Source of the DNA: Opacimonas viscosa
GTDB lineage: Bacteria; Pseudomonadota; Gammaproteobacteria; Enterobacterales; Alteromonadaceae
Reading direction: 5' to 3'
Assembly (NCBI RefSeq): GCF_024199005.1
Contig: NZ_JANATA010000011.1
Span: 36,190-100,189 of the forward strand
DNA length: 64,000 nt
Part shown: positions 54,238 through 63,945 of the stretch, in pieces
How the letters are laid out: each line of letters starts with the position of its first letter
Numbering within the stretch: position 1 is the first letter of the stretch
Notes under the pieces: generated by a model
What the model was told of the DNA's origin: nothing
The model's input: the letters and a program-made list of their open reading frames with translations, nothing else
Databases searched by the model: none
Translations under genes and position numbers: made by a program

Positions 54238-55365
54238 ATGCGTACCTTATTACCCAATGGTCTCGGCAGAGCCCTTTTGACATCTACTTTGTTAGTTCCG
54301 TTGCTGCTGATTCCGGCTAGTAAGGCAGATCTGCAGCAACCTAGCACAGCCAATCGCGATGTACCCATTGCTATTGCGATACATGGTGGCGCTGGAACGA
54401 TCACAAAAGCAAATTTAACAACTGAACAAGATGCTGCTTACAGGGGCAAACTAGATGAAGCATTACAAGCTGGTTATACCTTATTGCAACAAGGTCGGGA
54501 TGGCCAAGAAGCGGTTGTAGCGGCGATTCAAATTCTCGAAGAATCCCCTTTGTTTAATGCGGGCAAGGGGGCTGTTTATACTTATGCCGGTGAGCATGAG
54601 CTGGATGCTTCTATTATGCATGGTAAGCATCGTACGGCAGGCGCCGTGGCTGGCGTCAAGACTATCGCTAGTCCCATCGCTGCTGCCCAAGCCGTTATGA
54701 ACGAATCAGAGCACGTGATGTTGAGCGGTTCAGGGGCGGAAACGTTTGCTTCAGAGCAGGGGTTATTGATGGTGCCAAATACAACCTTTAACACTGAGCG
54801 ACGTTGGCAAGCCTTACAAAAGGCCAAAGCAGTGATTGCTCGCGACCAAGGTGCACAAAACCATCGTACACCCGCCCAAATTATCCCAGACCAAAGTACT
54901 CCAGACCAAAGTACCCCAGACCAAAGTACATTACTTGCATTCCAGGATTATAAATTTGGTACGGTAGGGGCGGTTGTTTTAGACCGACAAGGGAATCTCG
55001 TTGCAGGTACTTCAACGGGGGGGATGACTGCAAAACGGTATGGGCGTATTGGGGACTCTCCAGTTATTGGCGCGGGGACGTTTGCCGATAATCAATCTTG
55101 TGCTGTTTCTGCTACTGGGCACGGTGAATACTTTATCCGTTATCAAGTGGCGGCTGATATATGTCAACGTATGGCTTATGCTGGTTTGTCACTAGCCGAG
55201 GCTGCAGATACTGTCATCAACAAAGTCTTAGTTGAAGCGTCTGGTTCGGGTGGTGTGATTGCGGTAGATTCTGCCGGTCACATTGCTATGCCATTTAATA
55301 CTGAGGGCATGTATCGAGCGAGTATCGATGCCAAGGGCAATAAAACGATCAGGATCTACCGTTAA
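54238..55365 (+). CDS. Isoaspartyl peptidase / L-asparaginase (Ntn hydrolase), exported
   Basis: About 375 residues. Start chosen at 54238 (GAG 7 bases upstream); a GTG at 54226 and an ATG at 54232 are in frame. A signal peptide (ALLTSTLLVPLLLIPASKA) suggests a periplasmic enzyme. N-terminal AIAIHGGAGTITK is the family signature. The precursor is cut before the catalytic Thr in FGTVGAVVLD; GGMTAKRYGRIGDSPVIGAGTFAD and GHGEYFIR follow. The linker just before the cut holds three perfect PDQST repeats coded by a 15-bp tandem repeat. Its stop overlaps the hrpA start by one base (TAATG). Confidence 0.93.
   Translation: MRTLLPNGLGRALLTSTLLVPLLLIPASKADLQQPSTANRDVPIAIAIHGGAGTITKANLTTEQDAAYRGKLDEALQAGYTLLQQGRDGQEAVVAAIQILEESPLFNAGKGAVYTYAGEHELDASIMHGKHRTAGAVAGVKTIASPIAAAQAVMNESEHVMLSGSGAETFASEQGLLMVPNTTFNTERRWQALQKAKAVIARDQGAQNHRTPAQIIPDQSTPDQSTPDQSTLLAFQDYKFGTVGAVVLDRQGNLVAGTSTGGMTAKRYGRIGDSPVIGAGTFADNQSCAVSATGHGEYFIRYQVAADICQRMAYAGLSLAEAADTVINKVLVEASGSGGVIAVDSAGHIAMPFNTEGMYRASIDAKGNKTIRIYR
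54886..54930 (+). repeat. Three tandem 15-bp repeats in the asparaginase linker
   Basis: Unit CCAGACCAAAGTAC plus one variable base, three adjoining copies coding PDQST. In frame; lies in the segment between the alpha and beta chains of the Ntn hydrolase. Confidence 0.95.
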
Positions 55366-58300
55366 TGACTGATGCAACCCAGACCAACCAAGCATGTCTA
55401 AATGTACAATCAGCAAAGGCTGAAACAATTACCATCCAAGCTGTTGAGGATAAAAAACAATTTAATCGCTTAGTTGAACGTTGCATGATATCTGATCGCT
55501 TTCATTTACAAAAAGCGTGGCAAAGATGTCAAAAAACACCTGATGCTGTGGCTTTAGAAAAATTGTTACAGCGTTTACAGCACTCCTTGAATAAGGCACA
55601 AGCGCGTGCGGCGAAGTTGCCTAAAATTGCTTATCCAGATTTGCCGGTCAGTGCTAACCGTGGCGACATCAAAGCCGCGATTGCGCAACATCAAGTCGTC
55701 ATTATCGCCGGTGAAACTGGCTCGGGTAAAACGACGCAATTACCCAAAATGTGTCTAGAACTGGGGCGGGGGATCCATGGTTTGATTGCTCATACCCAAC
55801 CAAGGCGTTTAGCCGCGCGGTCTGTAGCTACTCGCATTGCAGAAGAATGTGAAACACCCCTCGGTGAAGCCATTGGTTTTAAAATACGTTTTTCAGATCA
55901 AGCTAACGATAATACCTTAGTAAAATTGATGACAGATGGCATTTTATTAGCTGAGATCCAACATGACCGTTACCTTAGCCAATACGACACGATCATTATC
56001 GATGAGGCACACGAACGCAGTTTGAATATTGATTTCCTGTTGGGCTATTTAAAACAACTTCTACCTAAAAGACCTGATTTAAAATTAATCATTACTTCTG
56101 CCACGATTGATCCAGAACGCTTTGCCCAACACTTTTCCAATGCACCTATTATATCGGTGAGTGGTCGTACTTATCCGGTAGAAATCCGTTACCGCCCATT
56201 GACTGATGGCGAAGAAGAAATGGATATGGGGGAAGGTTTAATTGCTGCTGTCAATGAATTACGTAGTGAAAAACGCGGTGACATATTGGTCTTTTTAAGT
56301 GGGGAAAGGGAGATCAGAGAAACCCAATCATTGTTACAAAAGCAGCAATGGCGAGGGATTGAAGTGATTCCTTTGTTTGCCCGATTGTCTGCAGCAGAAC
56401 AGAACAAGATTTTTGCCCCACACCATGGTCAGCGTATTATTTTGGCTACCAACGTCGCGGAAACCTCTTTAACCGTCCCTGGGATCCGCTATGTAATTGA
56501 TCCAGGTTATGCTCGCATTTCTAGGTATTCTTATCGTTCAAAAGTCCAACGTTTGCCCATTGAGGCCATTTCACAAGCTTCGGCTAATCAACGCTCAGGT
56601 CGTTGTGGGCGGGTAGCTGATGGTATTTGTATTCGCTTATATGAAGAACAAGATTTCTTGGGGCGAGATGAATTCACCGATCCAGAAATTTTACGGACCA
56701 ATTTAGCGTCAGTTATTTTGCAAATGCTGTCGTTGGGGCTGGGTGATATCCAAAAATTCCCATTTGTACAGCCCCCAGATCAGCGTTTTATTAATGACGG
56801 CATGCGTTTGTTGCAAGAACTCCAAGCAATTGATTTAAAAGGGCAGCGAGCCGCTCTTACGCCCTTGGGTAAACAGTTGGCTAGGTTACCTATCGATCCA
56901 CGGTATGCGAGGATGGTACTGGCCGCCCCAGAGCATCTGGCACTCGATGAGGTGACAATTATCACTGCCGGTTTATCGATTCAAGATCCTCGAGAACGTC
57001 CACAAGATAAAAAAGAGAAAGCGGATGAGGCTCATAGTGCTTTTACGGATAAAGATTCAGATTTCATAGCGCTATATAATTTATATCAAGCGTTTATAGA
57101 AATGCAGTCAACGTTGACGAATAATCAGTTGCGCAAATGGTGCAAGACGAATTTTATTCATTATTTACGCATGCGTGAATGGCAAGATATTATTTCTCAA
57201 ATCCAGCAGGCTAGTAAAGACATGCGTTTGCCTAATACGCAGCAAGAGCCTGATTATGCAGGGATCCATAAAGCGTTGGCGACGGGTTTGTTATCCCATG
57301 TCGCGATGTTTGATAAGCAACGTGAATATCTTGGACCGCGTAACAGCAAATTAATGATATTTCCCGGTTCACCCATGGCTAAACAAAAGCCCAAATGGTT
57401 TATGGCTGCAGAATTAGTAGAAACTTCTCAGTTGTTTGCCCGTGTAGTAGCTCGGATTGAACCTCATTGGTTAGAACCACTCGGCAAGCACTTAACCCAA
57501 AGCCATTTATCAGAGCCTTTTTGGTCTAAAAAACAAGGTGCTGCTCAAGCTTATGAAAAAGTAACGTTGTTTGGTCTGCCTATTATTCCTAGACGGGTAG
57601 TCCATATTTCCCAGCGTGAACCATTAGTGGCTAGAGCACTTTTTTTACGAGAAGGTTTAGTGAACGGTTTTACCAAATTGAACTACGCATTTTTGCGCGA
57701 AAACCAAGAGCAAGTAGAATATATTCAAGGACTTGAAAATAAAGCGCGTCGTCGCGACCTCTTGATTAATGAAGATGTGTTAGTGGATTTTTACGAAGCT
57801 AATATTCCTCTATCAGTTAACAGTGAAGCCAGTTTTCGTAAATGGTATGCCAAAAGTGATAAACACCAGAATGGGCCAGACAGTGCGGCACAACGACTGA
57901 CCTTTACTGAGGCATTTTTACTCCAAAAATCACCAACAGGTATCACCCAAGCGGCTTACCCCGAAGTGTGGCAGCAGGGGCCTATTACATTGCCCTTAAG
58001 CTATGTTTTTGATCCCAATGCTGCCGATGATGGGGTGACTGTGCATATCCCCGTAGCGCTATTAAATCAAATTAAACCGATAGGTTTTGACTGGTTAGTG
58101 CCTGGTTTACGACATGAACTAGCCGTCGCATTGATCAAAGCTTTACCGAAAAGTTTACGTCGCAATTTTGTACCAGCGCCAGATTTTGCGCAAGCTGCAC
58201 TAGCCGATATTGTACCGACGAACGAGCAAGGGGCACCGCTTAGCTTGACGAGTGCCCTGAGTACGAAATTAACCAAAATGACAGGTGTGCCACTGACCGA

Positions 58301-59339
58301 AGATGATTGGTCGGGTATCGTGTTACCCGTACATTTACAAATGCGCTTTGCGATATTAGACGAACATCATAAGGTGATTGCTGCTGGGAGAGATTTAGTA
58401 GCACTCCAAGCCCAACTGCAGGATAAAGTACAAGCGTCTCTAGAGGAGGTTGCTACACCTGAATTAGAACAATCTGAGCTAACGACATGGAGCTTTGGAT
58501 CTTTACCAGAAACGTTTACACATGAAACTGCAGGTTTTGCCATTCAAGGTTTTCCTGCATTAGTTGCCGATAAAAAGTCGGTATCAATCAAGATTTTTGA
58601 TTTACCACATGAGGCGCAAGTATCCCATTTACAAGGGCTGTATCGCTTGATTCAACTGACCATACCTTCGCCGTTAAAATATGTCCAAGAAAAACTTCCG
58701 AACAAAGCCAAGCTAGGTTTGTATTTTAACCCTTTTGGTAAAGTACAGCAGTTAATTGATGATTGTGTCTTAGCGGGTATTGCTGAGATTGTGCAGGAAT
58801 ATCAAACCAGTCTAGGACATGATATTCGCGAAGAAGCTGATTTTAGTGCTTGTTGTGAACAAGTGCGTGCGACAATTAACGATGTTGTCTTGGCGATAAC
58901 AACCAAGGTGGAACAGGGGCTAACTTGTGCCAATGCCGTCAAAAAGGCAACTAAGGGGAATATTCCTTTACATATGATTGAAGCTGTCGGGCATATTAAA
59001 GCGCATTTAGACCAGCTGATATTTGCGGATTTTGTTAGTGAGATCGGAGCCCACCGTTTAGATGATTGGCAGCGGTATTTAGAAGCGCTCAAACGCCGTG
59101 TAGAAAAACTGAAAATTGATCCCAGCAAGGACCGCTTGCAACAAGTGCAAATTGCTAAACTGGAAGCGGCTTTTAGCAAAAAATGTCAAAATATTCAGCA
59201 TGGCCAGCCGATACCTGAAACACTAGCAAATGTTCGTTGGATGATCGAAGAATTGCGAGTGTCATTTTTTGCACAGCAGCTTGGTACCAAATACCCAATT
59301 TCTGTAAAACGAATTGAACAAGTCTTGCAGCAGCATTAA
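55365..59339 (+). CDS. hrpA: ATP-dependent RNA helicase HrpA
   Basis: DEAH-box helicase, 1324 residues (E. coli 1300). Walker A GETGSGKTTQ (116-125), DEAH box IIDEAHERS, motif III ITSATI, motif V TNVAETSLTVPG, motif VI QRSGRCGRV, then HA2 and OB-like regions and the long HrpA-specific C-terminus (DUF3418). HrpA acts on mRNA and on stalled ribosomes in the cytoplasm. The ATG overlaps the asparaginase stop by one base, so the two are translationally coupled though functionally unrelated. Confidence 0.97.
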   Translation: MTDATQTNQACLNVQSAKAETITIQAVEDKKQFNRLVERCMISDRFHLQKAWQRCQKTPDAVALEKLLQRLQHSLNKAQARAAKLPKIAYPDLPVSANRGDIKAAIAQHQVVIIAGETGSGKTTQLPKMCLELGRGIHGLIAHTQPRRLAARSVATRIAEECETPLGEAIGFKIRFSDQANDNTLVKLMTDGILLAEIQHDRYLSQYDTIIIDEAHERSLNIDFLLGYLKQLLPKRPDLKLIITSATIDPERFAQHFSNAPIISVSGRTYPVEIRYRPLTDGEEEMDMGEGLIAAVNELRSEKRGDILVFLSGEREIRETQSLLQKQQWRGIEVIPLFARLSAAEQNKIFAPHHGQRIILATNVAETSLTVPGIRYVIDPGYARISRYSYRSKVQRLPIEAISQASANQRSGRCGRVADGICIRLYEEQDFLGRDEFTDPEILRTNLASVILQMLSLGLGDIQKFPFVQPPDQRFINDGMRLLQELQAIDLKGQRAALTPLGKQLARLPIDPRYARMVLAAPEHLALDEVTIITAGLSIQDPRERPQDKKEKADEAHSAFTDKDSDFIALYNLYQAFIEMQSTLTNNQLRKWCKTNFIHYLRMREWQDIISQIQQASKDMRLPNTQQEPDYAGIHKALATGLLSHVAMFDKQREYLGPRNSKLMIFPGSPMAKQKPKWFMAAELVETSQLFARVVARIEPHWLEPLGKHLTQSHLSEPFWSKKQGAAQAYEKVTLFGLPIIPRRVVHISQREPLVARALFLREGLVNGFTKLNYAFLRENQEQVEYIQGLENKARRRDLLINEDVLVDFYEANIPLSVNSEASFRKWYAKSDKHQNGPDSAAQRLTFTEAFLLQKSPTGITQAAYPEVWQQGPITLPLSYVFDPNAADDGVTVHIPVALLNQIKPIGFDWLVPGLRHELAVALIKALPKSLRRNFVPAPDFAQAALADIVPTNEQGAPLSLTSALSTKLTKMTGVPLTEDDWSGIVLPVHLQMRFAILDEHHKVIAAGRDLVALQAQLQDKVQASLEEVATPELEQSELTTWSFGSLPETFTHETAGFAIQGFPALVADKKSVSIKIFDLPHEAQVSHLQGLYRLIQLTIPSPLKYVQEKLPNKAKLGLYFNPFGKVQQLIDDCVLAGIAEIVQEYQTSLGHDIREEADFSACCEQVRATINDVVLAITTKVEQGLTCANAVKKATKGNIPLHMIEAVGHIKAHLDQLIFADFVSEIGAHRLDDWQRYLEALKRRVEKLKIDPSKDRLQQVQIAKLEAAFSKKCQNIQHGQPIPETLANVRWMIEELRVSFFAQQLGTKYPISVKRIEQVLQQH

Positions 59340-59475
59340 ATTGACTTTTGTTAGTGTAGCAACTATTACTTAATGTGTTAGGGAAAAATATGTTGTAACA
59401 ACAGTGTCTTTTATAGGCACTACTTACTTCGGTATTAAACACTTTGTTTTGTAAAGAACGTTTCAGGAGAAATAC

Positions 59476-59766
59476 ATGTTGGCTTATGATGATAATCGCA
59501 ATTTTTATAGAATGCTAATCAATGCTGAATGCAAGATAACCACCAAGGATGATAGTTTCACCGGTGTCTGCAAGGACCTCAGTGCTTCAGGTATGTCCTT
59601 TGAGTTAGAAAATAAATTACTTACCGTGGGGACAACTGTTACGATCGAAATTGATTCTCAGAATCGAGAAATTCCGTCTTTTTCAGCGGATGCAAAAGTG
59701 GTCCGCGAACCTATATCGCATGACAATAAATATGTCATTGGCGTCAAGTTCACACAAATGCATTAG
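59476..59766 (+). CDS. PilZ domain protein
   Basis: 96 residues, a stand-alone PilZ domain. The c-di-GMP-binding pattern is partly visible: an arginine near the N-terminus (NRNFYRM, an RxxxR variant) and DLSASGMSFE (D/NxSxxG). C-terminal beta-strand YVIGVKF is typical. AGGAG precedes the ATG. It may be one of the receptors for the c-di-GMP handled by the REC-EAL protein in this window; that link is inference. The first motif reads R-N-F-Y-R, so binding is likely. Confidence 0.88.
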   Translation: MLAYDDNRNFYRMLINAECKITTKDDSFTGVCKDLSASGMSFELENKLLTVGTTVTIEIDSQNREIPSFSADAKVVREPISHDNKYVIGVKFTQMH

Positions 59767-59826
59767 TTGACATTAGGTCCGCAAAATAAGAATTCATAAA
59801 AGTGATGAGTTTCATGCTGCTAAGTC

Positions 59827-61014
59827 TTAAAACACTTGGCAGAGTAATCCTTTCAAGTAGTAGCCTTCTGGGTAGTTAGACGCGACAGGGTGATCAGGTG
59901 CTTGGCTGTAGCGTTTAATAATACGGACTTCTCGTCCAGCATCTAATGCCGCATCAGCAACGATTTTTTGAAACAATTCGCTACTCATAAGCCCCGAACA
60001 ACTAAACGTGCTCAAATATCCACCTGGTTTGACACATTTTAAGCCGTACAGATTGATATCCTTATACCCGCGTGCGGCTCTATTGAGCGAGTTTTTACTC
60101 TCGACAAACTTGGGTGGGTCTAAAATCACATGGTCATAATGCGTACCTGCTTCTGCCATGTCTCGCAAAGCCTGAAAGACATCCGCTTTCATGAATGTTG
60201 CCTTAGCAACGTCTAAATCATTGATCAGAATGTTTTCCTTGGCTGTGTCAAGTGCGCGTTGTGAAACATCGACATTAGTAACATGAGCCGCACCGTATTT
60301 AAGGGCATAACTGGCAAACGTGCCGGTATAAGAAAAACAATTTAGGACAGATGCCGCTTGCATATACTGGGCGGCAATATAACGGTTGTCCCTTTGGTCC
60401 AAATAAAACCCTGTTTTATGCCCGTGCACGACATCCACCAAAATTTTGACATTGTTTTCAATGATAGTAATTGGCGCAGTCAGTTCACCTTGTACTGGTC
60501 CACAAATAGGCTCTAAGCCTTCTTTTTTGCGTACATCTACATCACTGCGGTCGTAAATACGATGTTCAGGTAATAGCTTGTTCAATGACCAGATAATTTT
60601 ATCACGATGCTTTTCTGCGCCCGCACTGAGTAACTGTAACACCAATACATCTGCATATTTGTCGATTGTGATACCGGGTAAACCGTCGGATTCGGCAGCG
60701 ACTAAACGAAATGCATCGGTATTGGCTTGGTCAATAACGTGTTGCCGTGCACTCAGTGCAACTTGGAGTCGACGTGTGAAAAAAGCATTATCGACGGTCT
60801 CATGTTGGTTAAATGTCCATATGCGTACTCGGATCTGTGAATCAGGAGAATATGCACCTCTGCCTAACCATACGTTTTCAGAGCTATATACATCGACAGT
60901 ATCACCGCTTTTAAGTCGTCCTTCTGTGCTGTGGATTGCTTTGCTAAACACCCAAGGGTGTTTGCGTAATAAAGATTTTTCACGAGTTGGATGGAGTTTG
61001 ATGCTTGCTGCCAT
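59827..61014 (-). CDS. rlmI: 23S rRNA m5C1962 methyltransferase RlmI
   Basis: 395 residues (E. coli 396). N-terminal PUA domain (KLHPTREKSLLRKHPWVFSKAI), a beta-hairpin insert, then a class I SAM methyltransferase: NCFSYTGTFASYALKYGA (SAM loop), NVDVSQRALD and the catalytic region VILDPPKF, followed by FSCSGLM. Overlaps the rnhA stop by one base, forming an rnhA-rlmI operon on the minus strand. Confidence 0.96.
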   Translation of the reverse strand: MAASIKLHPTREKSLLRKHPWVFSKAIHSTEGRLKSGDTVDVYSSENVWLGRGAYSPDSQIRVRIWTFNQHETVDNAFFTRRLQVALSARQHVIDQANTDAFRLVAAESDGLPGITIDKYADVLVLQLLSAGAEKHRDKIIWSLNKLLPEHRIYDRSDVDVRKKEGLEPICGPVQGELTAPITIIENNVKILVDVVHGHKTGFYLDQRDNRYIAAQYMQAASVLNCFSYTGTFASYALKYGAAHVTNVDVSQRALDTAKENILINDLDVAKATFMKADVFQALRDMAEAGTHYDHVILDPPKFVESKNSLNRAARGYKDINLYGLKCVKPGGYLSTFSCSGLMSSELFQKIVADAALDAGREVRIIKRYSQAPDHPVASNYPEGYYLKGLLCQVF

Positions 61015-61484
61015 TAGGGATTATATCCTGTATCTTCGTGACCAGTGCCAGCTTGGGCAAGCTCTGCAGCTTCCCGAGCTAAGTCATCACATAATTCGTT
61101 TTGAGGGTGTCCAGAGTGTCCTTTGACCCAATGCCATTGGACCGTGTGTCGTTGCACTGCTTGGTCTAGTAATTGCCATAGATCAGCATTTTTGACTGGT
61201 TTACGCGCACTCGTTCGCCAGCCATTTTTCTTCCAACCATGGATCCAGCTGTTGATCCCGTTTTTGACATATTGGCTGTCGGTAGTCAGATCAACCGCAC
61301 AATGTTCAGTTAACGCTTCTAATGCTTTGATTGGTGCAAGTAACTCCATGCGGTTATTCGTTGTAGTGAAGTAGCCTTGCGCTAAGGTTTTTTGTTGGCC
61401 TTGGTACTCTAATACCGCCCCGTAACCACCAGGCCCCGGATTACCTAAACAGCTACCATCGGTGAATATTGCAACTTTTTTCAA
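61014..61484 (-). CDS. rnhA: Ribonuclease HI
   Basis: 156 residues (E. coli 155). Cleaves RNA in RNA-DNA hybrids. Catalytic acids and context are all visible: [15 protein letters not shown] (Asp), [13 protein letters not shown] (Glu), [11 protein letters not shown] (Asp) and [19 protein letters not shown] (His and Asp). The start at 61484 is a TTG coding the expected N-terminus KKVAIF; no ATG lies nearby. It is divergent from dnaQ over 119 bp, the usual rnhA/dnaQ arrangement of gammaproteobacteria. Confidence 0.97.
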   Translation of the reverse strand: MKKVAIFTDGSCLGNPGPGGYGAVLEYQGQQKTLAQGYFTTTNNRMELLAPIKALEALTEHCAVDLTTDSQYVKNGINSWIHGWKKNGWRTSARKPVKNADLWQLLDQAVQRHTVQWHWVKGHSGHPQNELCDDLAREAAELAQAGTGHEDTGYNP

Positions 61485-61603
61485 TTTTTTGTACTTTCAA
61501 AATAGACACTTGATATACTACTCATAATAACACAGCTAATCGCAGTACGTATGGTACTTTGTCGTGTTTTGTGCCAGTCCAAGTTGAATACAGGTAGTGA
61601 ATT

Positions 61604-62344
61604 ATGCAAGCAGCACCAGGGCATCGCCAAATAATATTGGATACAGAGACCACCGGTATGAACCGTGAGGCAGGGGAGCGCTTTACCTCAGGTCATCGAA
61701 TCATCGAAATCGGTTGTGTGGAGATGGTTGACCGAAAATTAACCGGGAATCACTATCATGTATATATTAATCCGGAACAAGAAATTGATCCTGAAGCTAT
61801 CGCAGTGCACGGCATTACCAACGAGTTTTTAGCCGATAAACCATTGTTTAAGGATATTGCTCAAGGCTTTATTGATTTTATCACGGGAGCTGAGCTGGTG
61901 ATCCACAACGCGCCATTTGATGTCGGCTTTATGGATTTAGAATTCGCATGTAACCCTGCCACAGCGTTAACCCGTACCGATAAAATTTGCTCAGTGTTGG
62001 ATACACTCGTATTAGCAAAGAAAATGCGCCCAGGGCAGCGCAATAACTTGGATGCTTTATGTCGGGAATATGGCATTGATAACTCACATCGAGACTTGCA
62101 CGGAGCGTTACTCGATGCTGAGATTTTAGCGGATGTATATTTGTTGATGACAGGCGGTCAAGAATCGCTGCATTTAGATCAAAATAACTCAGATAATCAA
62201 AATGTTTTAGGTGAAATCGTTCGTATTACTCGCCCACAAAAACCTCTAAAGGTAATCAAGGCATCTGCCGATGAATTAGCTGAACACGAAAGCCGTTTAG
62301 ACATTATCGAACAAGCAGGAGGTCAATGCTTGTATCGACATTAA
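61604..62344 (+). CDS. dnaQ: DNA polymerase III epsilon subunit
   Basis: 3'-5' proofreading exonuclease of the replicative polymerase. 246 residues (E. coli 243). Exo motifs: ILDTETTGM (Exo I), IHNAPFDVGFMD (Exo II) and HRDLHGALLDAEILADVY (Exo III with the HxxxxxD). The C-terminal tail that binds the alpha subunit is present. It is divergent from rnhA; the next gene starts 12 bp after its stop and is probably cotranscribed. Confidence 0.97.
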   Translation: MQAAPGHRQIILDTETTGMNREAGERFTSGHRIIEIGCVEMVDRKLTGNHYHVYINPEQEIDPEAIAVHGITNEFLADKPLFKDIAQGFIDFITGAELVIHNAPFDVGFMDLEFACNPATALTRTDKICSVLDTLVLAKKMRPGQRNNLDALCREYGIDNSHRDLHGALLDAEILADVYLLMTGGQESLHLDQNNSDNQNVLGEIVRITRPQKPLKVIKASADELAEHESRLDIIEQAGGQCLYRH

Positions 62345-62356
62345 CCGAGAGCCTTG

Positions 62357-63805
62357 ATGCATATGAGCAACCCGTTATTGATAACACTATTTATTTTATG
62401 CAACGGGTTTCTAACTGCATCAGTACATGCGCAAACCATCATCAGCCCTGAAGATACCCCTAAGATTATTGCGAATAGCGCGAAAAATAATAATCCCATC
62501 TCCACCATAAACAATGCATTTAAAAATGATATTCGCTTGTTTGATAATCGTTTTCGTATTGATTATGCAATCGATGAAGTCACTATGGTCTTCTTCCGCG
62601 AATATGGTACATCTCCTGTAGTTTTAGTCCGACCTGATGGGAGCAAGTTGTTTCAGTACTCAGCAGATAAACAAAAACTATCTTGGTTTGCCTCTCCAAC
62701 CTTTGACATGATTAACATCAAATCTCCCATGGCAGGTCCATGGCAAGCACTGGGTCGTATTTTACCTGACTCACGCGTGATGGTGATTTCTGATTTGGAA
62801 TTACGCACCCAACCGTTGCCCAAAGTGTTATACGCTGATGAAATGTTTAAAATGTCTGCATACCTGATGAATGATGGGGTGCCAATGACGTTTGCACCAT
62901 TTTCTGAAGCCATTAATTTAACGGTTGAGTTCATTAGTACGAATAGCCCTGAAGAAAATAACTTTGGTGCGGCACCAAGGACAGTGGCTACGTTTGAAGA
63001 TAATGGTTTAGGTCTTGATGAGGCTCCCAAAGATGCGGTTTTCACAGGGCAGTTTCGTTTGAATTTACCTGACGGTGAATGGAATGTCGTGTCGAAGATA
63101 AAAACACCCATGTATACCCGTGAAACGTTGGATGAAAAAATCCGTATAGCACCAAACCCCGTTGCGGTTGAAGTATTTAAAGATGAATCAGAGAAAGGGG
63201 ATGGACAGCACATCATTGCTTTTTATACCAATGATCGCAATATTGATCCCACAACGATATTACTGGAAGGTAATGTGCGTTTACCGACAGGAGAAAATAT
63301 TCCTTTCTCAAGCCAAGAACGGACCATAAAACCGCGTCAGGTCATTATTGATAATGTGTATGACGGTGTGTATAAAATAACAGGTACTTTTTTTGCAAAA
63401 ACGATCAATGACCGAGATATTGTCGTCGATATTCCTGATTACAATTTTATTGTAGAGCCTATTATTGTTGAACCTGAGCAACCATCTGCAGAAGAATTAA
63501 CGATTGCGCGTCTCCAAGCAGAACGTGCAGCAGCACTACAAAAAGAAAAAGATGACGCCAAATTAATTAAAAACGCGTTGATCATAAATGGCTTGTTGCT
63601 CCTTGCTGGCTTATTAATAATGGGGATCGTGAAGGGAGTGTTGTGGTACATGCAACGGCCAAAACCCATTGCTGAGCCCTCAGCAAAAGTGACTGATGAA
63701 AGCGAACTAGAACTTGATACCAAACCATCATTCATGGATAAACTGAAACGTTTATTACCGGGTAAAAAAGCGACAAAAGATGAGGAACTGACACCGGTAG
63801 ATTGA
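62357..63805 (+). CDS. TIGR03503-like membrane protein
   Basis: About 482 residues. Two in-frame ATGs (62357, 62363) follow a GAGAG; 62357 has the better spacing. Signal peptide LLITLFILCNGFLTASVHAQ, a large periplasmic beta-rich region (FRIDYAIDEVTMVFFREYGTSPVVLVRPDG in pieces), one membrane helix near the C-terminus (NALIINGLLLLAGLLIMGIVKGVLWYM in pieces, about 415-436) and a charged cytoplasmic tail (KLKRLLPGKKATKDEE). This fits the TIGR03503 family of Alteromonadales/Vibrionales, whose function I do not know. It lies just after dnaQ and before tRNA-Asp. Confidence 0.75.
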   Translation: MHMSNPLLITLFILCNGFLTASVHAQTIISPEDTPKIIANSAKNNNPISTINNAFKNDIRLFDNRFRIDYAIDEVTMVFFREYGTSPVVLVRPDGSKLFQYSADKQKLSWFASPTFDMINIKSPMAGPWQALGRILPDSRVMVISDLELRTQPLPKVLYADEMFKMSAYLMNDGVPMTFAPFSEAINLTVEFISTNSPEENNFGAAPRTVATFEDNGLGLDEAPKDAVFTGQFRLNLPDGEWNVVSKIKTPMYTRETLDEKIRIAPNPVAVEVFKDESEKGDGQHIIAFYTNDRNIDPTTILLEGNVRLPTGENIPFSSQERTIKPRQVIIDNVYDGVYKITGTFFAKTINDRDIVVDIPDYNFIVEPIIVEPEQPSAEELTIARLQAERAAALQKEKDDAKLIKNALIINGLLLLAGLLIMGIVKGVLWYMQRPKPIAEPSAKVTDESELELDTKPSFMDKLKRLLPGKKATKDEELTPVD

Positions 63806-63874
63806 TATAAATAGATAGTTTTGGTCATATTCTACGCAAACGGCAATAAATGCTTATTTTTCTATAAAAATGAG

Positions 63875-63903
63875 TTGACGTACACCAAAGCAAAACGTAT
63901 TAT
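63875..63903 (+). promoter_or_regulatory. tRNA-Asp promoter with GC-rich discriminator
   Basis: -35 TTGACG (5/6), 17-bp spacer, -10 TATTAT (5/6), followed by CTGCGCCCG, a GC-rich discriminator typical of stringently controlled stable-RNA promoters. The tRNA starts about 36 bp after the expected start point. Confidence 0.85.
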
Positions 63904-63945
63904 CTGCGCCCGTTGTAGAGAGATTCTTTACAGCGAGTAAAATGT

